Shown piece after piece: positions 49,477 to 59,136 of a stretch of 64,000 nt of DNA. Under the pieces are notes generated by a model. The model was given only the letters and a program-made list of their open reading frames with translations, was not told the DNA's origin and did no database searches. This DNA is from Gammaproteobacteria bacterium. Its GTDB lineage: Bacteria; Pseudomonadota; Gammaproteobacteria; Nevskiales; Nevskiaceae. Each line of letters starts with the position of its first letter. Within the stretch, counting starts at the first letter, position 1. The stretch spans positions 62,001-126,000 of the forward strand of contig JAPLSA010000024.1 of NCBI GenBank assembly GCA_026398815.1. Reading direction: 5' to 3'. The position numbers and the translations under genes are program-made.

Positions 49477-50157
49477 ATGTATGGCAGCGGCGGTACCGCC
49501 TTGCTTCGCCTGCTGAACCTGACCAGCCCGGCGCTGCCGATCGGCGGCTTCCATTTCTCGCAGGGGCTGGAGGACGCCGTCGAACACGGCCTCGTGCATG
49601 ACGCCGCCAGCAGCGGCGAATGGATCGCCGGCCTCGCCGAGCATGCGATCGGCACGCTGGACCTGCCGCTGCTGCTGCGCCTGCACGCGGCGTGGACCGA
49701 TCGCAGCCCGGCGCGGGCCCGGCGGCTCAGCGCCCGGCTGATCGCCGCCCGCGAAACCGCGGAGCTGCGCGCCGAGGATCGTCATCTGGGCACTGCGCTG
49801 GCGCGGGTGCTGGTCGAGCACGGCATCAACGAGGCCAAGGCCTGGATAGGCCAGCCCGAGGCCAGCCACGCGGCGCTGTTCGCGCTGGCGGCAGTGCGCT
49901 GGGACATCGGCGCCACCGATGCCGCGACCGGCTACCTGTGGAGCTGGTGCGAGAACCAGGTGCTGGCGGCGATCAAGCTGGTGCCGCTCGGCCAGAACGC
50001 CGGCCAGCGGCTGATCGGCCGGCTGATCCAGCGGATTCCGGACATCGTCGACAGCGCTGCCGCCATCGACGATGACGACATCGGCATCGCCAGCCCGATG
50101 CAGGGCATCGCCAGCGCCCGCCACGAAACCCAGTATTCGCGGCTGTTCCGCTCCTGA
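49477..50157 (+). CDS. ureF: Urease accessory protein UreF
   Basis: A 226-residue helical accessory protein linking UreD and UreG. LLNLTSPALPIGGFHFSQGL-EDAVE is the family signature, and KLVPLGQNAGQRLIGRL lies near the C-terminus. It begins 11 bases after ureE. The plus-strand urease series ends here; ureG does not follow but lies inverted at 52130-52759. Confidence 0.95.
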   Translation: MYGSGGTALLRLLNLTSPALPIGGFHFSQGLEDAVEHGLVHDAASSGEWIAGLAEHAIGTLDLPLLLRLHAAWTDRSPARARRLSARLIAARETAELRAEDRHLGTALARVLVEHGINEAKAWIGQPEASHAALFALAAVRWDIGATDAATGYLWSWCENQVLAAIKLVPLGQNAGQRLIGRLIQRIPDIVDSAAAIDDDDIGIASPMQGIASARHETQYSRLFRS

Positions 50158-50239
50158 TCCCCGGCCGGCAGTCTCGGCTGGCACCTGTCTTGCTGCCCCG
50201 AACTGCCGACCCCGCAGCCCGCGACCCGGAGCAGACGCC

Positions 50240-50272
50240 ATGCGCAGCCCCCAGCAGCAGCCGCTCCGATGA
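50240..50272 (+). CDS. Ten-codon open frame overlapping the patatin start
   Basis: ATG CGC AGC ... CGA TGA encodes MRSPQQQPLR. It has a good ribosome site (CCGGAGCAG about 7 bases upstream), while the patatin ATG at 50269 has none of its own. Its TGA overlaps that ATG (ATGA). It may be a leader for translational coupling. Whether it is translated is unproven. Confidence 0.35.
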   Translation: MRSPQQQPLR

Positions 50273-51531
50273 CCGGCCACATCGACGCCGCCTGGCGCTT
50301 CCGCCGCAAGACCGGCCTGGTGCTGACCGCCGGCGGCTCGCGCGGTGCCTATCAGGCCGGCGTGCTGAAGCGCATCGGCGAACTGCCGGCGCTGCGCCAC
50401 AAGCCGTCACCGTTCCCGATCGTCACCGGCGCCTCGGCCGGTGCGATCAACGGCCTGATGATTGCCGGCGGCAGCGAGGACTTTCACGGCGCCACCCGGC
50501 GGCTGGCCTTCCTGTGGTCGCAGCTGGAAGCCCGGCAGGTCTACCGCACCGACCTGCGCGCGCTGCTGCGCAACGGCCTGCGGCTGGGCCTCGACGCGGC
50601 CACCGGCAGCCTGCTGGGCGCCGGCCGGCTGCAGTCGCTGCTCGACACCGCGCCGCTGCCGGATTTCCTGCGCGCCCATCTGCCGGTCGACGGCACGGCC
50701 CGGGCGCTGGCCGCCGGCCAGCTGTACGCGCTGGCGGTGACGGCCACCGGCTACCACTCCGGCAAGTCCTACACCTTCATCGAAGGCCAGCCGGGGCATC
50801 CGCTGTGGCTGAAGAGCCGGCGGGTGGCGCTGAAGGCGAAGATCGGCATTCCGCACATCTGCGCCTCGGCGGCGATTCCCGTGGTGTTCCCGCCGGCGCC
50901 GGTCGAGATCGACGGCGTCACCGCCTGGTTCGGCGACGGCGCGCTGCGCCTGACCACGCCGATGAGCCCGGCGATCCGCCTCGGCGCCAGCCGGGTGCTG
51001 GCGATCGGCATCCGCTGCGCCAATACCGCCGATCACCTGACTCGCGCCGAACTGGCGCCGCTGGCCGGCGACCTCGGCCCGTCGCTGCGCCGGCCGCCGC
51101 TGTCGCAGATCTGCGGCGTGTTCATGAACGCGGTGTTCCTCGATCACCTCGACGCCGATCTCGATCATCTGCAACGGATGAACGAGCTGATCGCGGCGAT
51201 GCCGGAGGCCGGCCGCGAAGCGGTCAGCGGCCGGATGCGCGAACCGATCCGGGTGGTCGAGCCGCTGGCGATCGCGCCGTCGGAAGACCTGGCGATGATC
51301 GCCGACGCGATGAAGCACCGGATTCCGGCCACGGTGCGCTACCTGCTCGATGCGCTCGGCGCGCCGGATGCCCGCAGCGCCGACCTGACCAGCTACCTGT
51401 TGTTCGACACCCAGTTCACCCGCGAGCTGATCCGCATCGGCTACGAGGACGCCGCGCGGCGGATCGACGAGATCGAGGCCTTCCTGCGCCAGCCGCCGGC
51501 CGGCGGCCGCCAGGGACAGGTCGAGGACTGA
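50269..51531 (+). CDS. Patatin-like phospholipase
   Basis: A 420-residue lipid acyl hydrolase. The oxyanion-hole motif GGSRGAYQAG is at 22-31, the nucleophile Ser56 in GASAG (54-58), and the dyad aspartate Asp223 in GDGALR, where DGA replaces the commoner DGG. No signal peptide or membrane helix, so it is probably cytoplasmic or peripheral. It follows ureF by about 110 bases but has no known link to urease. ATG 50269 is taken from the motif position; its translation may depend on the 10-codon frame before it. Confidence 0.88.
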   Translation: MTGHIDAAWRFRRKTGLVLTAGGSRGAYQAGVLKRIGELPALRHKPSPFPIVTGASAGAINGLMIAGGSEDFHGATRRLAFLWSQLEARQVYRTDLRALLRNGLRLGLDAATGSLLGAGRLQSLLDTAPLPDFLRAHLPVDGTARALAAGQLYALAVTATGYHSGKSYTFIEGQPGHPLWLKSRRVALKAKIGIPHICASAAIPVVFPPAPVEIDGVTAWFGDGALRLTTPMSPAIRLGASRVLAIGIRCANTADHLTRAELAPLAGDLGPSLRRPPLSQICGVFMNAVFLDHLDADLDHLQRMNELIAAMPEAGREAVSGRMREPIRVVEPLAIAPSEDLAMIADAMKHRIPATVRYLLDALGAPDARSADLTSYLLFDTQFTRELIRIGYEDAARRIDEIEAFLRQPPAGGRQGQVED

Positions 51532-51564
51532 CCGATCAGGCTTACTGGCGGCCTGGCTGGCGGC

Positions 51565-52068
51565 CTACAGGCCGGTGTCGGCCATCAGGAAGGCCTTGCG
51601 GCGGTTGCGGCCGCGCCGGTAGGAAACATGCACCCAGCCGGAGGTCGGGTCGTCGGGCCGGGTCACGCCTTCGAGGATCAGCTGGTCGAACTCCAGGCCG
51701 CTGCCCTTGATCCACTCGTAGAACTTCGCGTTCGGCACGCCGGGGATTTCCAGGTCGGCCGCCTCGCCCTTCGGATGCTGCTTGGCATTGAACCAGGCGT
51801 CGACGGCGGCCGCGCCGCCACTGCGCTTCAGCTCGGCGACCTTCTTGAAGTAGAGCTTTTCCTCCAGCTTGCGCGAGCGGTAACCGGAGTTCGGCCGGAT
51901 CGAGCGGCCGTAGTGCTCGCGGATCGGATCGAGCAGCCGGGTCGCCAGCTCGGTCAGCGCGACGATCACCGCCGGATCGCGCGCCAGATTGTCGATCCCA
52001 TTGCGATCGGCGAGATCGGAACGGCACATCTCTTCCAGCGAGAAGTACTTCGAGATCATCTGCGGCAT
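51565..52068 (-). CDS. M15-type (D-Ala-D-Ala carboxypeptidase-like) peptidase domain protein
   Basis: A 167-residue single-domain protein. PNSGYRSRKLEEKL, QHPKGEAADLEI (H-x6-D zinc ligands) and GWVHVSYRRGRNRR (third zinc ligand histidine) are the M15/DUF882-like pattern of zinc peptidases acting on peptidoglycan cross-links. No signal peptide is seen, so it could be a phage-type endolysin relative or act in the cytoplasm. Located between the patatin gene and ureG, transcribed with the latter's orientation, 61 bases downstream of the ureG stop. Confidence 0.75.
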   Translation of the reverse strand: MPQMISKYFSLEEMCRSDLADRNGIDNLARDPAVIVALTELATRLLDPIREHYGRSIRPNSGYRSRKLEEKLYFKKVAELKRSGGAAAVDAWFNAKQHPKGEAADLEIPGVPNAKFYEWIKGSGLEFDQLILEGVTRPDDPTSGWVHVSYRRGRNRRKAFLMADTGL

Positions 52069-52129
52069 GGCACGCGGCTCCGGTGGCAGGACCGCCGCAG
52101 CGTAGTGCAGCCGCGCCGCCGGCAGAAGC

Positions 52130-52759
<630 letters not shown>

Positions 52760-52866
52760 CTGGGGTGCATCCTCGTGCCTGGGAATTGCGCCAGCATGCA
52801 GCAATCGGCGTACCACGCGAGCGGCCGGCGGCCGGTCCGGCACCCTCGGCGATCCATCGGCCGCCG

Positions 52867-52879
52867 GTCAGATGACGTA
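52867..52879. promoter_or_regulatory. Partial copy of the sensor-kinase palindrome upstream of ureG
   Basis: GTCAGATGACGTA is identical to 13 of the 16 bases of the reverse complement of the site at 33434-33449. It lies just past the ogt stop and 108 bases before the ureG ATG. Confidence 0.45.
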
Positions 52880-52890
52880 TTGCCAGGCTG

Positions 52891-53436
52891 TCAGAGCAGC
52901 AGCGCGCCTTCGTGGCGCAGCAGCCATTCCTTGCGATCGAGCCCGCCGCCGTAGCCGGTGAGATTGCCGTTGGCGCCGATCACCCGATGGCAGGGCACGA
53001 TGATCGAGATCGGGTTGCGGCCATTGGCGAGACCGACGGCGCGGCTGGCCTTGGGGTCGCCGAGGCGGGTCGCCAGTTCGCCGTAACTGATGGTCACGCC
53101 GAACGGAATCTCCTGCAGCGCCGCCCAGACCCGTTGCTGGAATAGCGTTCCTTGCGGCGCCAGCGACAGCTCGAAACGCGTGCGGCGGCGCTCGAAGTAG
53201 GCGTGCAGCTGGTCGATCGCCGTCTTGAACGGCGCTTCGTCCCAGATCCAGTCCGGCTGCTTCTGCGGCCAGACCTCGTGGCTTTCCATGTACAGGCCCT
53301 GCAGCGCCGTGCCATCGCCGAACAGCAGCAGCTCGCCGATCGGGCTCGGGGCAATGCAGTAGCGGGTGGCCGGCGTCTGGGGATCGCCCGTCACCGCCGC
53401 CACCGCCTGCCGCAGTTCGCGCTTGCCGAGCGTCAT
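52891..53436 (-). CDS. ogt: Methylated-DNA-[protein]-cysteine S-methyltransferase
   Basis: A 181-residue suicide repair protein removing alkyl groups from O6-alkylguanine. The active site IVPCHRVIGANGNLTGYGGG has its acceptor at Cys149; IPFGVTISYGELA and SRAVGLANGRNP form the helix-turn-helix/winged DNA-binding part. Starts immediately after the alkA stop, so the two repair enzymes are coexpressed. Confidence 0.95.
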   Translation of the reverse strand: MTLGKRELRQAVAAVTGDPQTPATRYCIAPSPIGELLLFGDGTALQGLYMESHEVWPQKQPDWIWDEAPFKTAIDQLHAYFERRRTRFELSLAPQGTLFQQRVWAALQEIPFGVTISYGELATRLGDPKASRAVGLANGRNPISIIVPCHRVIGANGNLTGYGGGLDRKEWLLRHEGALLL

Positions 53437-54342
53437 TCAGCCGCCCCGGTCGGTCTGCGTGCCCATGCGCAGCAGCCGCCAGAGATACAGCGCTGCATAG
53501 GCGCGATACGGCCGCCAGGCCTCGGCGGCGCGGTCGGCTTCTTTCGGCTTGACGCCGCCGAGCGCGTTGCACAGCGCCAGGTCGCCGGTCGGGAAGGCGT
53601 CGGCATCGCGCAGTGCACGCATCGCCACGTAGTTCGAGGTCCAGTGGCCGATGCCGGGAATGCTGCGGAAGCGTTCCAGTTCGGCGACCTGATCGCAGCC
53701 CGGCTCGAGCCGCAGATCGCCGGCGACATAGGCCTTGGCGACGCTGTGGATGGTGCGCGCCCGACGCTCGGTCAGGCCGAGGTCGATCAGCGTCTGCAGG
53801 TCGGCCTCGGCGATCAGCTGCGCGCGCGGCGTGTGGAAGCGCAGTTCGGCAAACGGCGTCTGCGCCGGTTCGCCGAAGGCGCTGGCGAAGCGGCTGAACA
53901 GGGTGGTCGCCGCCTTGACCGTCACCTGCTGGCCGACGATCGCGCGCAGGGTCAGCTCGAAGCCGTCGAAGCCGCCGGGCACGCGCAGGCCCGGCACCGC
54001 TTCGACGACCGGCCGCAGGAGCGGATCGGCGCCGAGCACGCCGGCGATCGCGAGCGGATCGGCATCGAGGTCCAGCAGCTGGCGCAGCTTGGTCGTCAGC
54101 GGGCCGGCCACCGCGGCCAGCGACGGCGACAGTTCCACAGCCAACGCGTCATCCCGGCCGGTCGATGACACCGCCAGCCAGCCCTGCCGCTCGCCGATCC
54201 GCACGGTACGCAGGTAGCGGCCATCGACCACCGCTTCGACACCCGCCGCGCCACGTCCGCCGAGAAAGCCGAGCAGCGCCTCCCAGGCCAGCGGCGGCCG
54301 GTAGTCGAGCGTCAGCCGCAGCGTCCCGGCAGCGGCCGTCAC
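53437..54342 (-). CDS. alkA: DNA-3-methyladenine glycosylase II (AlkA-type)
   Basis: A 301-residue base-excision glycosylase. An N-terminal AlkA domain (about 1-110) is followed by the HhH-GPD fold: AIVGQQVTVKAA, hairpin FRSIPGIGHWTSNYVAMRAL, and the catalytic aspartate in FPTGDLAL. It removes alkylated purines. There is no Ada-type zinc domain attached. The ATG overlaps the stop of the YgfX-like gene by 4 bases and ogt follows with no gap, giving an alkylation-repair pair behind sdhE-ygfX. Repair of alkylated bases fits a hydrocarbon-oxidising host, but that link is only an inference. Confidence 0.92.
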   Translation of the reverse strand: MTAAAGTLRLTLDYRPPLAWEALLGFLGGRGAAGVEAVVDGRYLRTVRIGERQGWLAVSSTGRDDALAVELSPSLAAVAGPLTTKLRQLLDLDADPLAIAGVLGADPLLRPVVEAVPGLRVPGGFDGFELTLRAIVGQQVTVKAATTLFSRFASAFGEPAQTPFAELRFHTPRAQLIAEADLQTLIDLGLTERRARTIHSVAKAYVAGDLRLEPGCDQVAELERFRSIPGIGHWTSNYVAMRALRDADAFPTGDLALCNALGGVKPKEADRAAEAWRPYRAYAALYLWRLLRMGTQTDRGG

Positions 54343-54800
54343 GCGCCGGTCCGGGGGCGCGTGTCGCCAGTCTTGAGCCGCGCCCGCAGGCGGCGCAGCA
54401 GTTCAGGATCGGCCTCGTCGCCGAACAGCGCGCGGCTGCGGCGGCTGCCGTCGGCGAGCCGGAAATTCAGCACGATGACGAAGCGGGTGACCACCGTCGA
54501 CGGCAGCAGCGTGGCGTCGGCCACCGCGCCGGCCGTGGTCTCGATGCGCCAGTCCGGGCGGTCGGCGTGCCAGATCAGGCGGCTCAGCGCGCGCGGGCCG
54601 AAGCCGATCAGCGGGTGGCGGCGCAGGCTGAACCAAGAGACCAGCAGCAGCCCGGACAGCAGCAGGCCGAGGTGATCCGGCGGCCGCGCGACCATCGACA
54701 GCGAGGCGGCCAGCACATGCAGGCCGACCACCAGCTGCATGCCGCGCAGGCTGGCGCGCAGCTGCAGCTCAATCGTTGCGCTGAAGGCGTTCGATGACAT
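54339..54800 (-). CDS. YgfX-like membrane protein
   Basis: A 153-residue protein with one or two membrane segments (about 22-60, SLRGMQLVVGLHVLAASLSM... and LGLLLSGLLLVSW) and a soluble C-terminal part (DWRIETTAGAVADATLLPSTVV). Position right behind sdhE, and overlapping it by about 30 bases, matches the sdhE-ygfX (cptBA) pair of gammaproteobacteria, where YgfX has been described both as an SdhE partner and as a toxin affecting cytoskeletal proteins. Similarity by sequence alone is modest; the assignment rests largely on context and topology. Confidence 0.68.
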   Translation of the reverse strand: MSSNAFSATIELQLRASLRGMQLVVGLHVLAASLSMVARPPDHLGLLLSGLLLVSWFSLRRHPLIGFGPRALSRLIWHADRPDWRIETTAGAVADATLLPSTVVTRFVIVLNFRLADGSRRSRALFGDEADPELLRRLRARLKTGDTRPRTGA

Positions 54801-55002
54801 GGGCGTAAGCGGCGGGTGGCGGGGTCTGGCCGATGATCCAGGCCCAGAGGTCGGGGTCCTCGCATTCGAGCAGGCGCAGGAACACCCACTTTTCCTCCGC
54901 CGTGGCGGTTTCGTAGTGACGGGCCAGGAAACCACCGAACAGCACGTCGAGTTCCTTCATGCCGCGGCGGCACAGGAAGCGGAGACGGTCGAGATCGCTC
55001 AT
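54769..55002 (-). CDS. sdhE: Succinate dehydrogenase assembly factor SdhE
   Basis: A 77-residue protein that promotes covalent FAD attachment to SdhA. The RGMKELD motif (residues 13-19, the conserved RGxxE) and LLECEDPDLWAWIIG are diagnostic. The sequence before the ATG at 55002 lacks a purine-rich ribosome site. It lies about 530 bases downstream of the sdhB stop, past the terminator and the YkgJ-like gene. Confidence 0.93.
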   Translation of the reverse strand: MSDLDRLRFLCRRGMKELDVLFGGFLARHYETATAEEKWVFLRLLECEDPDLWAWIIGQTPPPAAYAHVIERLQRND

Positions 55003-55085
55003 GGAGGGAACGGGTGGAAAGAGGGTGGCGGATTATCGCCGATGGGGTCGCGGCCGGCGCAGCTCGCGGCGCTCCCGGCGGCCAC

Positions 55086-55445
55086 TCAGACCAGCACCTG
55101 CCGCGTGCGCCTGGCGAACCAGTGGATGCGCTGCTCGACCGCCGGCGCGACCCTCGTCTCCGGCCCCGCGCCACGCGGGCACGGCAGGCTCGGCGTGGTG
55201 CCGAACAGCCGGCAGATCAGCGGTCGCTCGTCGTACACCGTGCAGCCCTGCGGGCCGAGATGCGGGCAGCTCAGTGCCTCGAGCGCCGCTTCGCGGGTCG
55301 CGCTGCTACGGCGCGGCAGCCGCGCCATCTCGGTCGACGACGCGGTGACCGGGCCGCAGCAGTCGTGGCAGCCGGACACGCAGGCGAAGGCCGGGATCTG
55401 CTGGCGCAGCGCGTCGATGATCGCGTCGTCTTCAGACAGGCTCAT
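55086..55445 (-). CDS. YkgJ-family cysteine-cluster protein
   Basis: A 119-residue protein. CVSGCHDCCG near residue 22-31 and later CPHLGPQGCTVYDERPLICRLFG form the CxxxCxxCC...C...C pattern of the zinc/iron-chelating YkgJ family. The fold probably binds a metal or iron-sulfur centre; the function is unknown. It sits between the sdh terminator and sdhE, so a link to Fe-S or flavin assembly of SDH is possible but not shown. Confidence 0.85.
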   Translation of the reverse strand: MSLSEDDAIIDALRQQIPAFACVSGCHDCCGPVTASSTEMARLPRRSSATREAALEALSCPHLGPQGCTVYDERPLICRLFGTTPSLPCPRGAGPETRVAPAVEQRIHWFARRTRQVLV

Positions 55446-55492
55446 GGCGGAATCCCGGTATCGGCTTCAAGCAGCTTGCGCCACAACGACAA

Positions 55493-55512
55493 AGGCGGCC
55501 CGAAGGCCGCCT
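55493..55512 (-). terminator. Terminator of the sdh operon
   Basis: An 8-base-pair stem AGGCGGCC/GGCCGCCT with a CGAA (TTCG on the minus strand) loop, followed on the minus strand by TTTGTCG, 20 bases past the sdhB stop. Confidence 0.85.
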
Positions 55513-55532
55513 CTGATCTCCAACAATCGTTC

Positions 55533-56318
55533 TTAGCCGCGACGTTCCACCAGCATCTTCTTGGTCTCGGCAATCGCCTTGGCCGGGTTCAGACCCTTCG
55601 GGCAGGTCTTCGAGCAGTTCATGATCGTGTGGCAGCGGTACAGCTTGAACGGATCTTCGAGCTGGTCCAGACGCTCGCCGGTCGCTTCGTCGCGCGAATC
55701 CACCAGCCAGCGGTAGGCGGCCATCAGCACGGCCGGGCCGAGGTAGCGGTCGCCGTTCCACCAGTAGCTCGGGCAGCTGGTCGAGCAGCAGGCGCAGAGG
55801 ATGCACTCGTACAGGCCGTCGAGCTTGGCGCGGTCTTCCTCGCTCTGCAGGCGCTCGCGGGTCGGCGCCGGGGTGTCGGTCTTCAGCCACGGCTCGACCG
55901 AGGCGTACTGCGCGTAGAAATGGGTCAGGTCCGGGATCAGGTCCTTGACCACCGGCATGTGCGGCAGCGGGTAGATCTTGACCTCGCCCTTCACGTCATC
56001 GCAGGCCTTGGTGCAGGCCAGCGTGTTGGTGCCGTCGATGTTCATCGCGCAGGAACCGCAGATGCCTTCGCGGCAGGAGCGGCGGAAGGTCAAGGTCGAG
56101 TCCATCTCGCTCTTGATCTTGATCAGCGCGTCGAGAACCATCGGGCCGCACTTGTCCATGTCGATCTCGTAGGTATCGACGCGCGGATTGGCCTGGGTGT
56201 CCGGATCGTAGCGGTAGATCTTGAACGCGCGAACGTTCTTGGCACCAGCCGGGGCCTTGAACACCTTGCCGGCGTTGCGGTCGATCTTCGAGTTCTTGGG
56301 AAGCGTGAGCTGTGCCAT
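55533..56318 (-). CDS. sdhB: Succinate dehydrogenase iron-sulfur subunit
   Basis: A 261-residue subunit carrying three clusters. Cys82, Cys87, Cys90 and Cys102 ([14 protein letters not shown] to LAC) hold [2Fe-2S]; [12 protein letters not shown] provides [4Fe-4S] ligands; [14 protein letters not shown] supplies the [3Fe-4S] and remaining ligands. ATG 56318. Electrons pass from SdhA to ubiquinone at the SdhC/SdhD interface. It is separated from sdhA by a DUF2939 gene. Confidence 0.96.
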   Translation of the reverse strand: MAQLTLPKNSKIDRNAGKVFKAPAGAKNVRAFKIYRYDPDTQANPRVDTYEIDMDKCGPMVLDALIKIKSEMDSTLTFRRSCREGICGSCAMNIDGTNTLACTKACDDVKGEVKIYPLPHMPVVKDLIPDLTHFYAQYASVEPWLKTDTPAPTRERLQSEEDRAKLDGLYECILCACCSTSCPSYWWNGDRYLGPAVLMAAYRWLVDSRDEATGERLDQLEDPFKLYRCHTIMNCSKTCPKGLNPAKAIAETKKMLVERRG

Positions 56319-56378
56319 GAGGTTGCTCCAGAGTTTGAAACCGGGGATGTGAATCCGGGGTGTTGTGAGGTGGGGCAA

Positions 56379-56885
56379 TCAGTTCAGGACCGAATCCTTG
56401 AACTGGTCATACGCGGCAGGCGGCAGCACCAGATCGACCAGCCGCCAGTGCAGGCCGGCGCGATCCATGACGACGGTGGCCGCCACCGCGCCGTTGCGGC
56501 TGAGCGCCGCGCTGTAGCGGTGCGTCGATTCGAAGCGCAGGTCGCCGAGCCTGCCGTGCAGGTCGCAGCCGGTCGGAACCCGGCCATCGACGGTCAGGGC
56601 GCCGCCGTCGCAGATCGCTGCGATCAGGCCGGACGGCGTCAGCAGCCGCTCGACGACCGGCTCGATCGGCACCCGCTGGTCCGGCCCCTGGGCGTAGCGG
56701 GCACGGATGCGGGCGGCCAGGCTGCCGCGCAGGCGGTCGGCATCGACCAGCTGCGCCAGCGCCTCGCCGTTGCGCGCGGTCAGCGCGTCGCGCAGGCCCT
56801 GCAGGGCCAGCAGCGGCAGCGCGACCGTCGCCACGGCTGCGATCAGCAGCACGACGACGGCACCGGTGGCAACGGCGCGCTTCAC
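56379..56885 (-). CDS. DUF2939 protein inserted between sdhA and sdhB
   Basis: A 168-residue protein starting at GTG 56885, one base after the sdhA stop. One N-terminal membrane anchor (AVVVLLIAAVATVALPLL, about 9-26) is followed by LQGLRDALTARNGEALAQLV and DADRLRGSLAARIRAR, the DUF2939 pattern, and a periplasm-facing body with two cysteines near 92 and 107. The function of the family is unknown. The tight junction with sdhA means it is made together with SDH. Confidence 0.78.
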   Translation of the reverse strand: MKRAVATGAVVVLLIAAVATVALPLLALQGLRDALTARNGEALAQLVDADRLRGSLAARIRARYAQGPDQRVPIEPVVERLLTPSGLIAAICDGGALTVDGRVPTGCDLHGRLGDLRFESTHRYSAALSRNGAVAATVVMDRAGLHWRLVDLVLPPAAYDQFKDSVLN

Positions 56886-56886
56886 G

Positions 56887-58674
56887 TCAGTAGGTGCGCT
56901 TCTGCGGCGGGATGACCTTGGCTTCGTCGTCGAGCACGTTCATGTGCACCGGGCGGTAGCCGAACTGCACCTGGGTGTCGTTGTTGCGCCAGGCCAGCGT
57001 GTGCTTGGTCCACTGGTCGTCGTCGCGATCCGGGAAATCCTCGTGCGCGTGGGCGCCGCGCGACTCGTGGCGGTTCTCGGCGGAGGCGACGGTGATCAAC
57101 GCCTGGCCGAGCAGGTTGTCGAGCTCCAGCGTCTCCATCAGGTCGGAGTTCCAGACCAGCGAGCTGTCGGCGACCTTGACGTCGGCGAACGATTCGATGG
57201 TCTTCTTCATCTTCGCCACGCCCTCGGTCAGCGACGCCGAGGTGCGGAACACGGCCGCGTGGTTCTGCATCGTCTTCTGCATCTCCAGACGAATTTCCGC
57301 CGTGCCGCGCGTGCCCTTGCTCGAATGGCGCAAGCGGTCGAAGCGGGCGATCGCCTTGTCTTCCGACTCGGTGGAAATCTTGCCGTGCTTGGAGCCCGGC
57401 TTGACGATCTTGGCGGCGTGCAGCGCAGCGGCGCGGCCGAACACGACGAGATCGAGCAGCGAGTTCGAGCCGAGGCGGTTGGCGCCGTGCACCGACACGC
57501 AGGCCGCTTCACCGACGGCCATCAGGCCCGGGATCACGGTGTCGGTCTGGCCGTCGCGGCTGGTCACCACTTCGCCGTGGAAGTTGGCCGGGATGCCGCC
57601 CATGTTGTAGTGGACGGTCGGCAGCACCGGGATCGGCTCCTTGGTGACGTCGACGTTGGCGAAGATCTTCGCCGTCTCCGAGATGCCCGGCAGGCGCTTG
57701 TGCAGCACGTCCGGACCGAGGTGCTCCAGATGCAGGTGGATGTGGTCGCTTTCCGGGCCGACGCCGCGGCCTTCGCGGATCTCGATGGTCATCGAGCGGC
57801 TGACCACGTCGCGCGAAGCGAGATCCTTGCGGTTCGGCGCGTAGCGCTCCATGAAACGCTCGCCCTTCGAGTTGGTCAGGTAACCGCCCTCGCCGCGCGC
57901 GCCTTCGGTGATCAGGCAGCCCGAGCCGTAGATGCCGGTCGGGTGGAACTGCACGAATTCCATGTCCTGCAGCGGAATGCCGGCGCGCTGCGCCATCGCG
58001 TTGCCGTCGCCGGTGCAGGTGTGGGCCGAGGTTGCCGAGAAGTAGGCACGGCCGTAGCCGCCGGTGGCAAGGATGACCTGCTTGGCGCGGAAGCGATGCA
58101 GGCTGCCGGTGGCCAGATCCCAGGCCAGCACGCCGTGAACGGAACCATCCGCGTCGGTCAGCAGATCGAGCGCGAAGTACTCGATGAAGAACTCGGCCTT
58201 GTTCTTGAGGCTCTGCTGGTACAGCGAGTGCAGCATCGCGTGGCCGGTACGGTCGGCGGCGGCGCAGGTACGCTGCGCGGTGCCTTCACCGTAGTTGTTG
58301 GTCATGCCGCCGAACGGACGCTGGTAGATCTTGCCTTCCGGGGTGCGCGAGAACGGCACGCCCCAGTGCTCCAGTTCGATGATCGCCGGGATCGCTTCGC
58401 GACACATGTACTGGATCGCATCCTGGTCGCCGAGCCAGTCGGAGCCCTTGATGGTGTCGTACATGTGCCAGCGCCAGTCGTCCTCGCCCATGTTGGCGAG
58501 TGCGGCCGAGATGCCGCCCTGGGCAGCAACCGTGTGGCTGCGGGTCGGGAAGACCTTGGTCAGCGCGGCGGTCTTCAGGCCGGCCTGCGACAGGCCGACG
58601 GTGGCACGCAGGCCGGCGCCGCCGGCACCGACGACGACGACGTCGTATTCGTGATGAACGATGTTGTAAGACAT
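56887..58674 (-). CDS. sdhA: Succinate dehydrogenase flavoprotein subunit
   Basis: A 595-residue FAD enzyme oxidising succinate to fumarate. [12 protein letters not shown] binds [13 protein letters not shown] has the histidine (His47) for covalent flavin attachment; the active site is [20 protein letters not shown] and later RIGSNSLLD-type segments ([20 protein letters not shown]). Full length, intact. ATG at 58674, 7 bases after the sdhD stop. Confidence 0.97.
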   Translation of the reverse strand: MSYNIVHHEYDVVVVGAGGAGLRATVGLSQAGLKTAALTKVFPTRSHTVAAQGGISAALANMGEDDWRWHMYDTIKGSDWLGDQDAIQYMCREAIPAIIELEHWGVPFSRTPEGKIYQRPFGGMTNNYGEGTAQRTCAAADRTGHAMLHSLYQQSLKNKAEFFIEYFALDLLTDADGSVHGVLAWDLATGSLHRFRAKQVILATGGYGRAYFSATSAHTCTGDGNAMAQRAGIPLQDMEFVQFHPTGIYGSGCLITEGARGEGGYLTNSKGERFMERYAPNRKDLASRDVVSRSMTIEIREGRGVGPESDHIHLHLEHLGPDVLHKRLPGISETAKIFANVDVTKEPIPVLPTVHYNMGGIPANFHGEVVTSRDGQTDTVIPGLMAVGEAACVSVHGANRLGSNSLLDLVVFGRAAALHAAKIVKPGSKHGKISTESEDKAIARFDRLRHSSKGTRGTAEIRLEMQKTMQNHAAVFRTSASLTEGVAKMKKTIESFADVKVADSSLVWNSDLMETLELDNLLGQALITVASAENRHESRGAHAHEDFPDRDDDQWTKHTLAWRNNDTQVQFGYRPVHMNVLDDEAKVIPPQKRTY

Positions 58675-58681
58675 GGGGGAA

Positions 58682-59062
58682 TCAGGCTCCGAAGGCGATC
58701 TTGAGCACCGCGAACACGCTGGCTGCGGCAATGGCGTACAGGGCGAACTTGGCGAGCACGATGCTGACCAGCTTCACGCCTTCATTGCCAACGTAATCCT
58801 CGATGACCACCTGCACGCCAAGCGCGGCGTGGTGAATCATCGACAGGAAGAACAGCACCAGCGCCACGGCGACCAGCGGCGCCTTGATCCAGGCCACCAG
58901 GGTGGCGTGGTCGAGCAGCGGGAAGCGGGCGACGCTGACCACGAACCACAGGGTCAGCGGGATCAGCGCCAGGGCGGTCAGGCGCTGCACCCACCAGTGA
59001 CCGACACCTTCCTTGGCCGAACCCAGGCCACGGGCCTGCGACAGCGGTGAACGAAGACTCAT
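58682..59062 (-). CDS. sdhD: Succinate dehydrogenase membrane anchor SdhD
   Basis: A 126-residue protein with three membrane helices. [32 protein letters not shown] and [17 protein letters not shown] are the family's haem- and quinone-site segments. ATG 59062. Confidence 0.93.
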   Translation of the reverse strand: MSLRSPLSQARGLGSAKEGVGHWWVQRLTALALIPLTLWFVVSVARFPLLDHATLVAWIKAPLVAVALVLFFLSMIHHAALGVQVVIEDYVGNEGVKLVSIVLAKFALYAIAAASVFAVLKIAFGA

Positions 59063-59136
59063 AACACTCTCCAGATTGATGAAGCTTGAGCGGTCATCCG
59101 CGTCGTCGATGGCGCGGACCCGGGGGATGGATCGGC

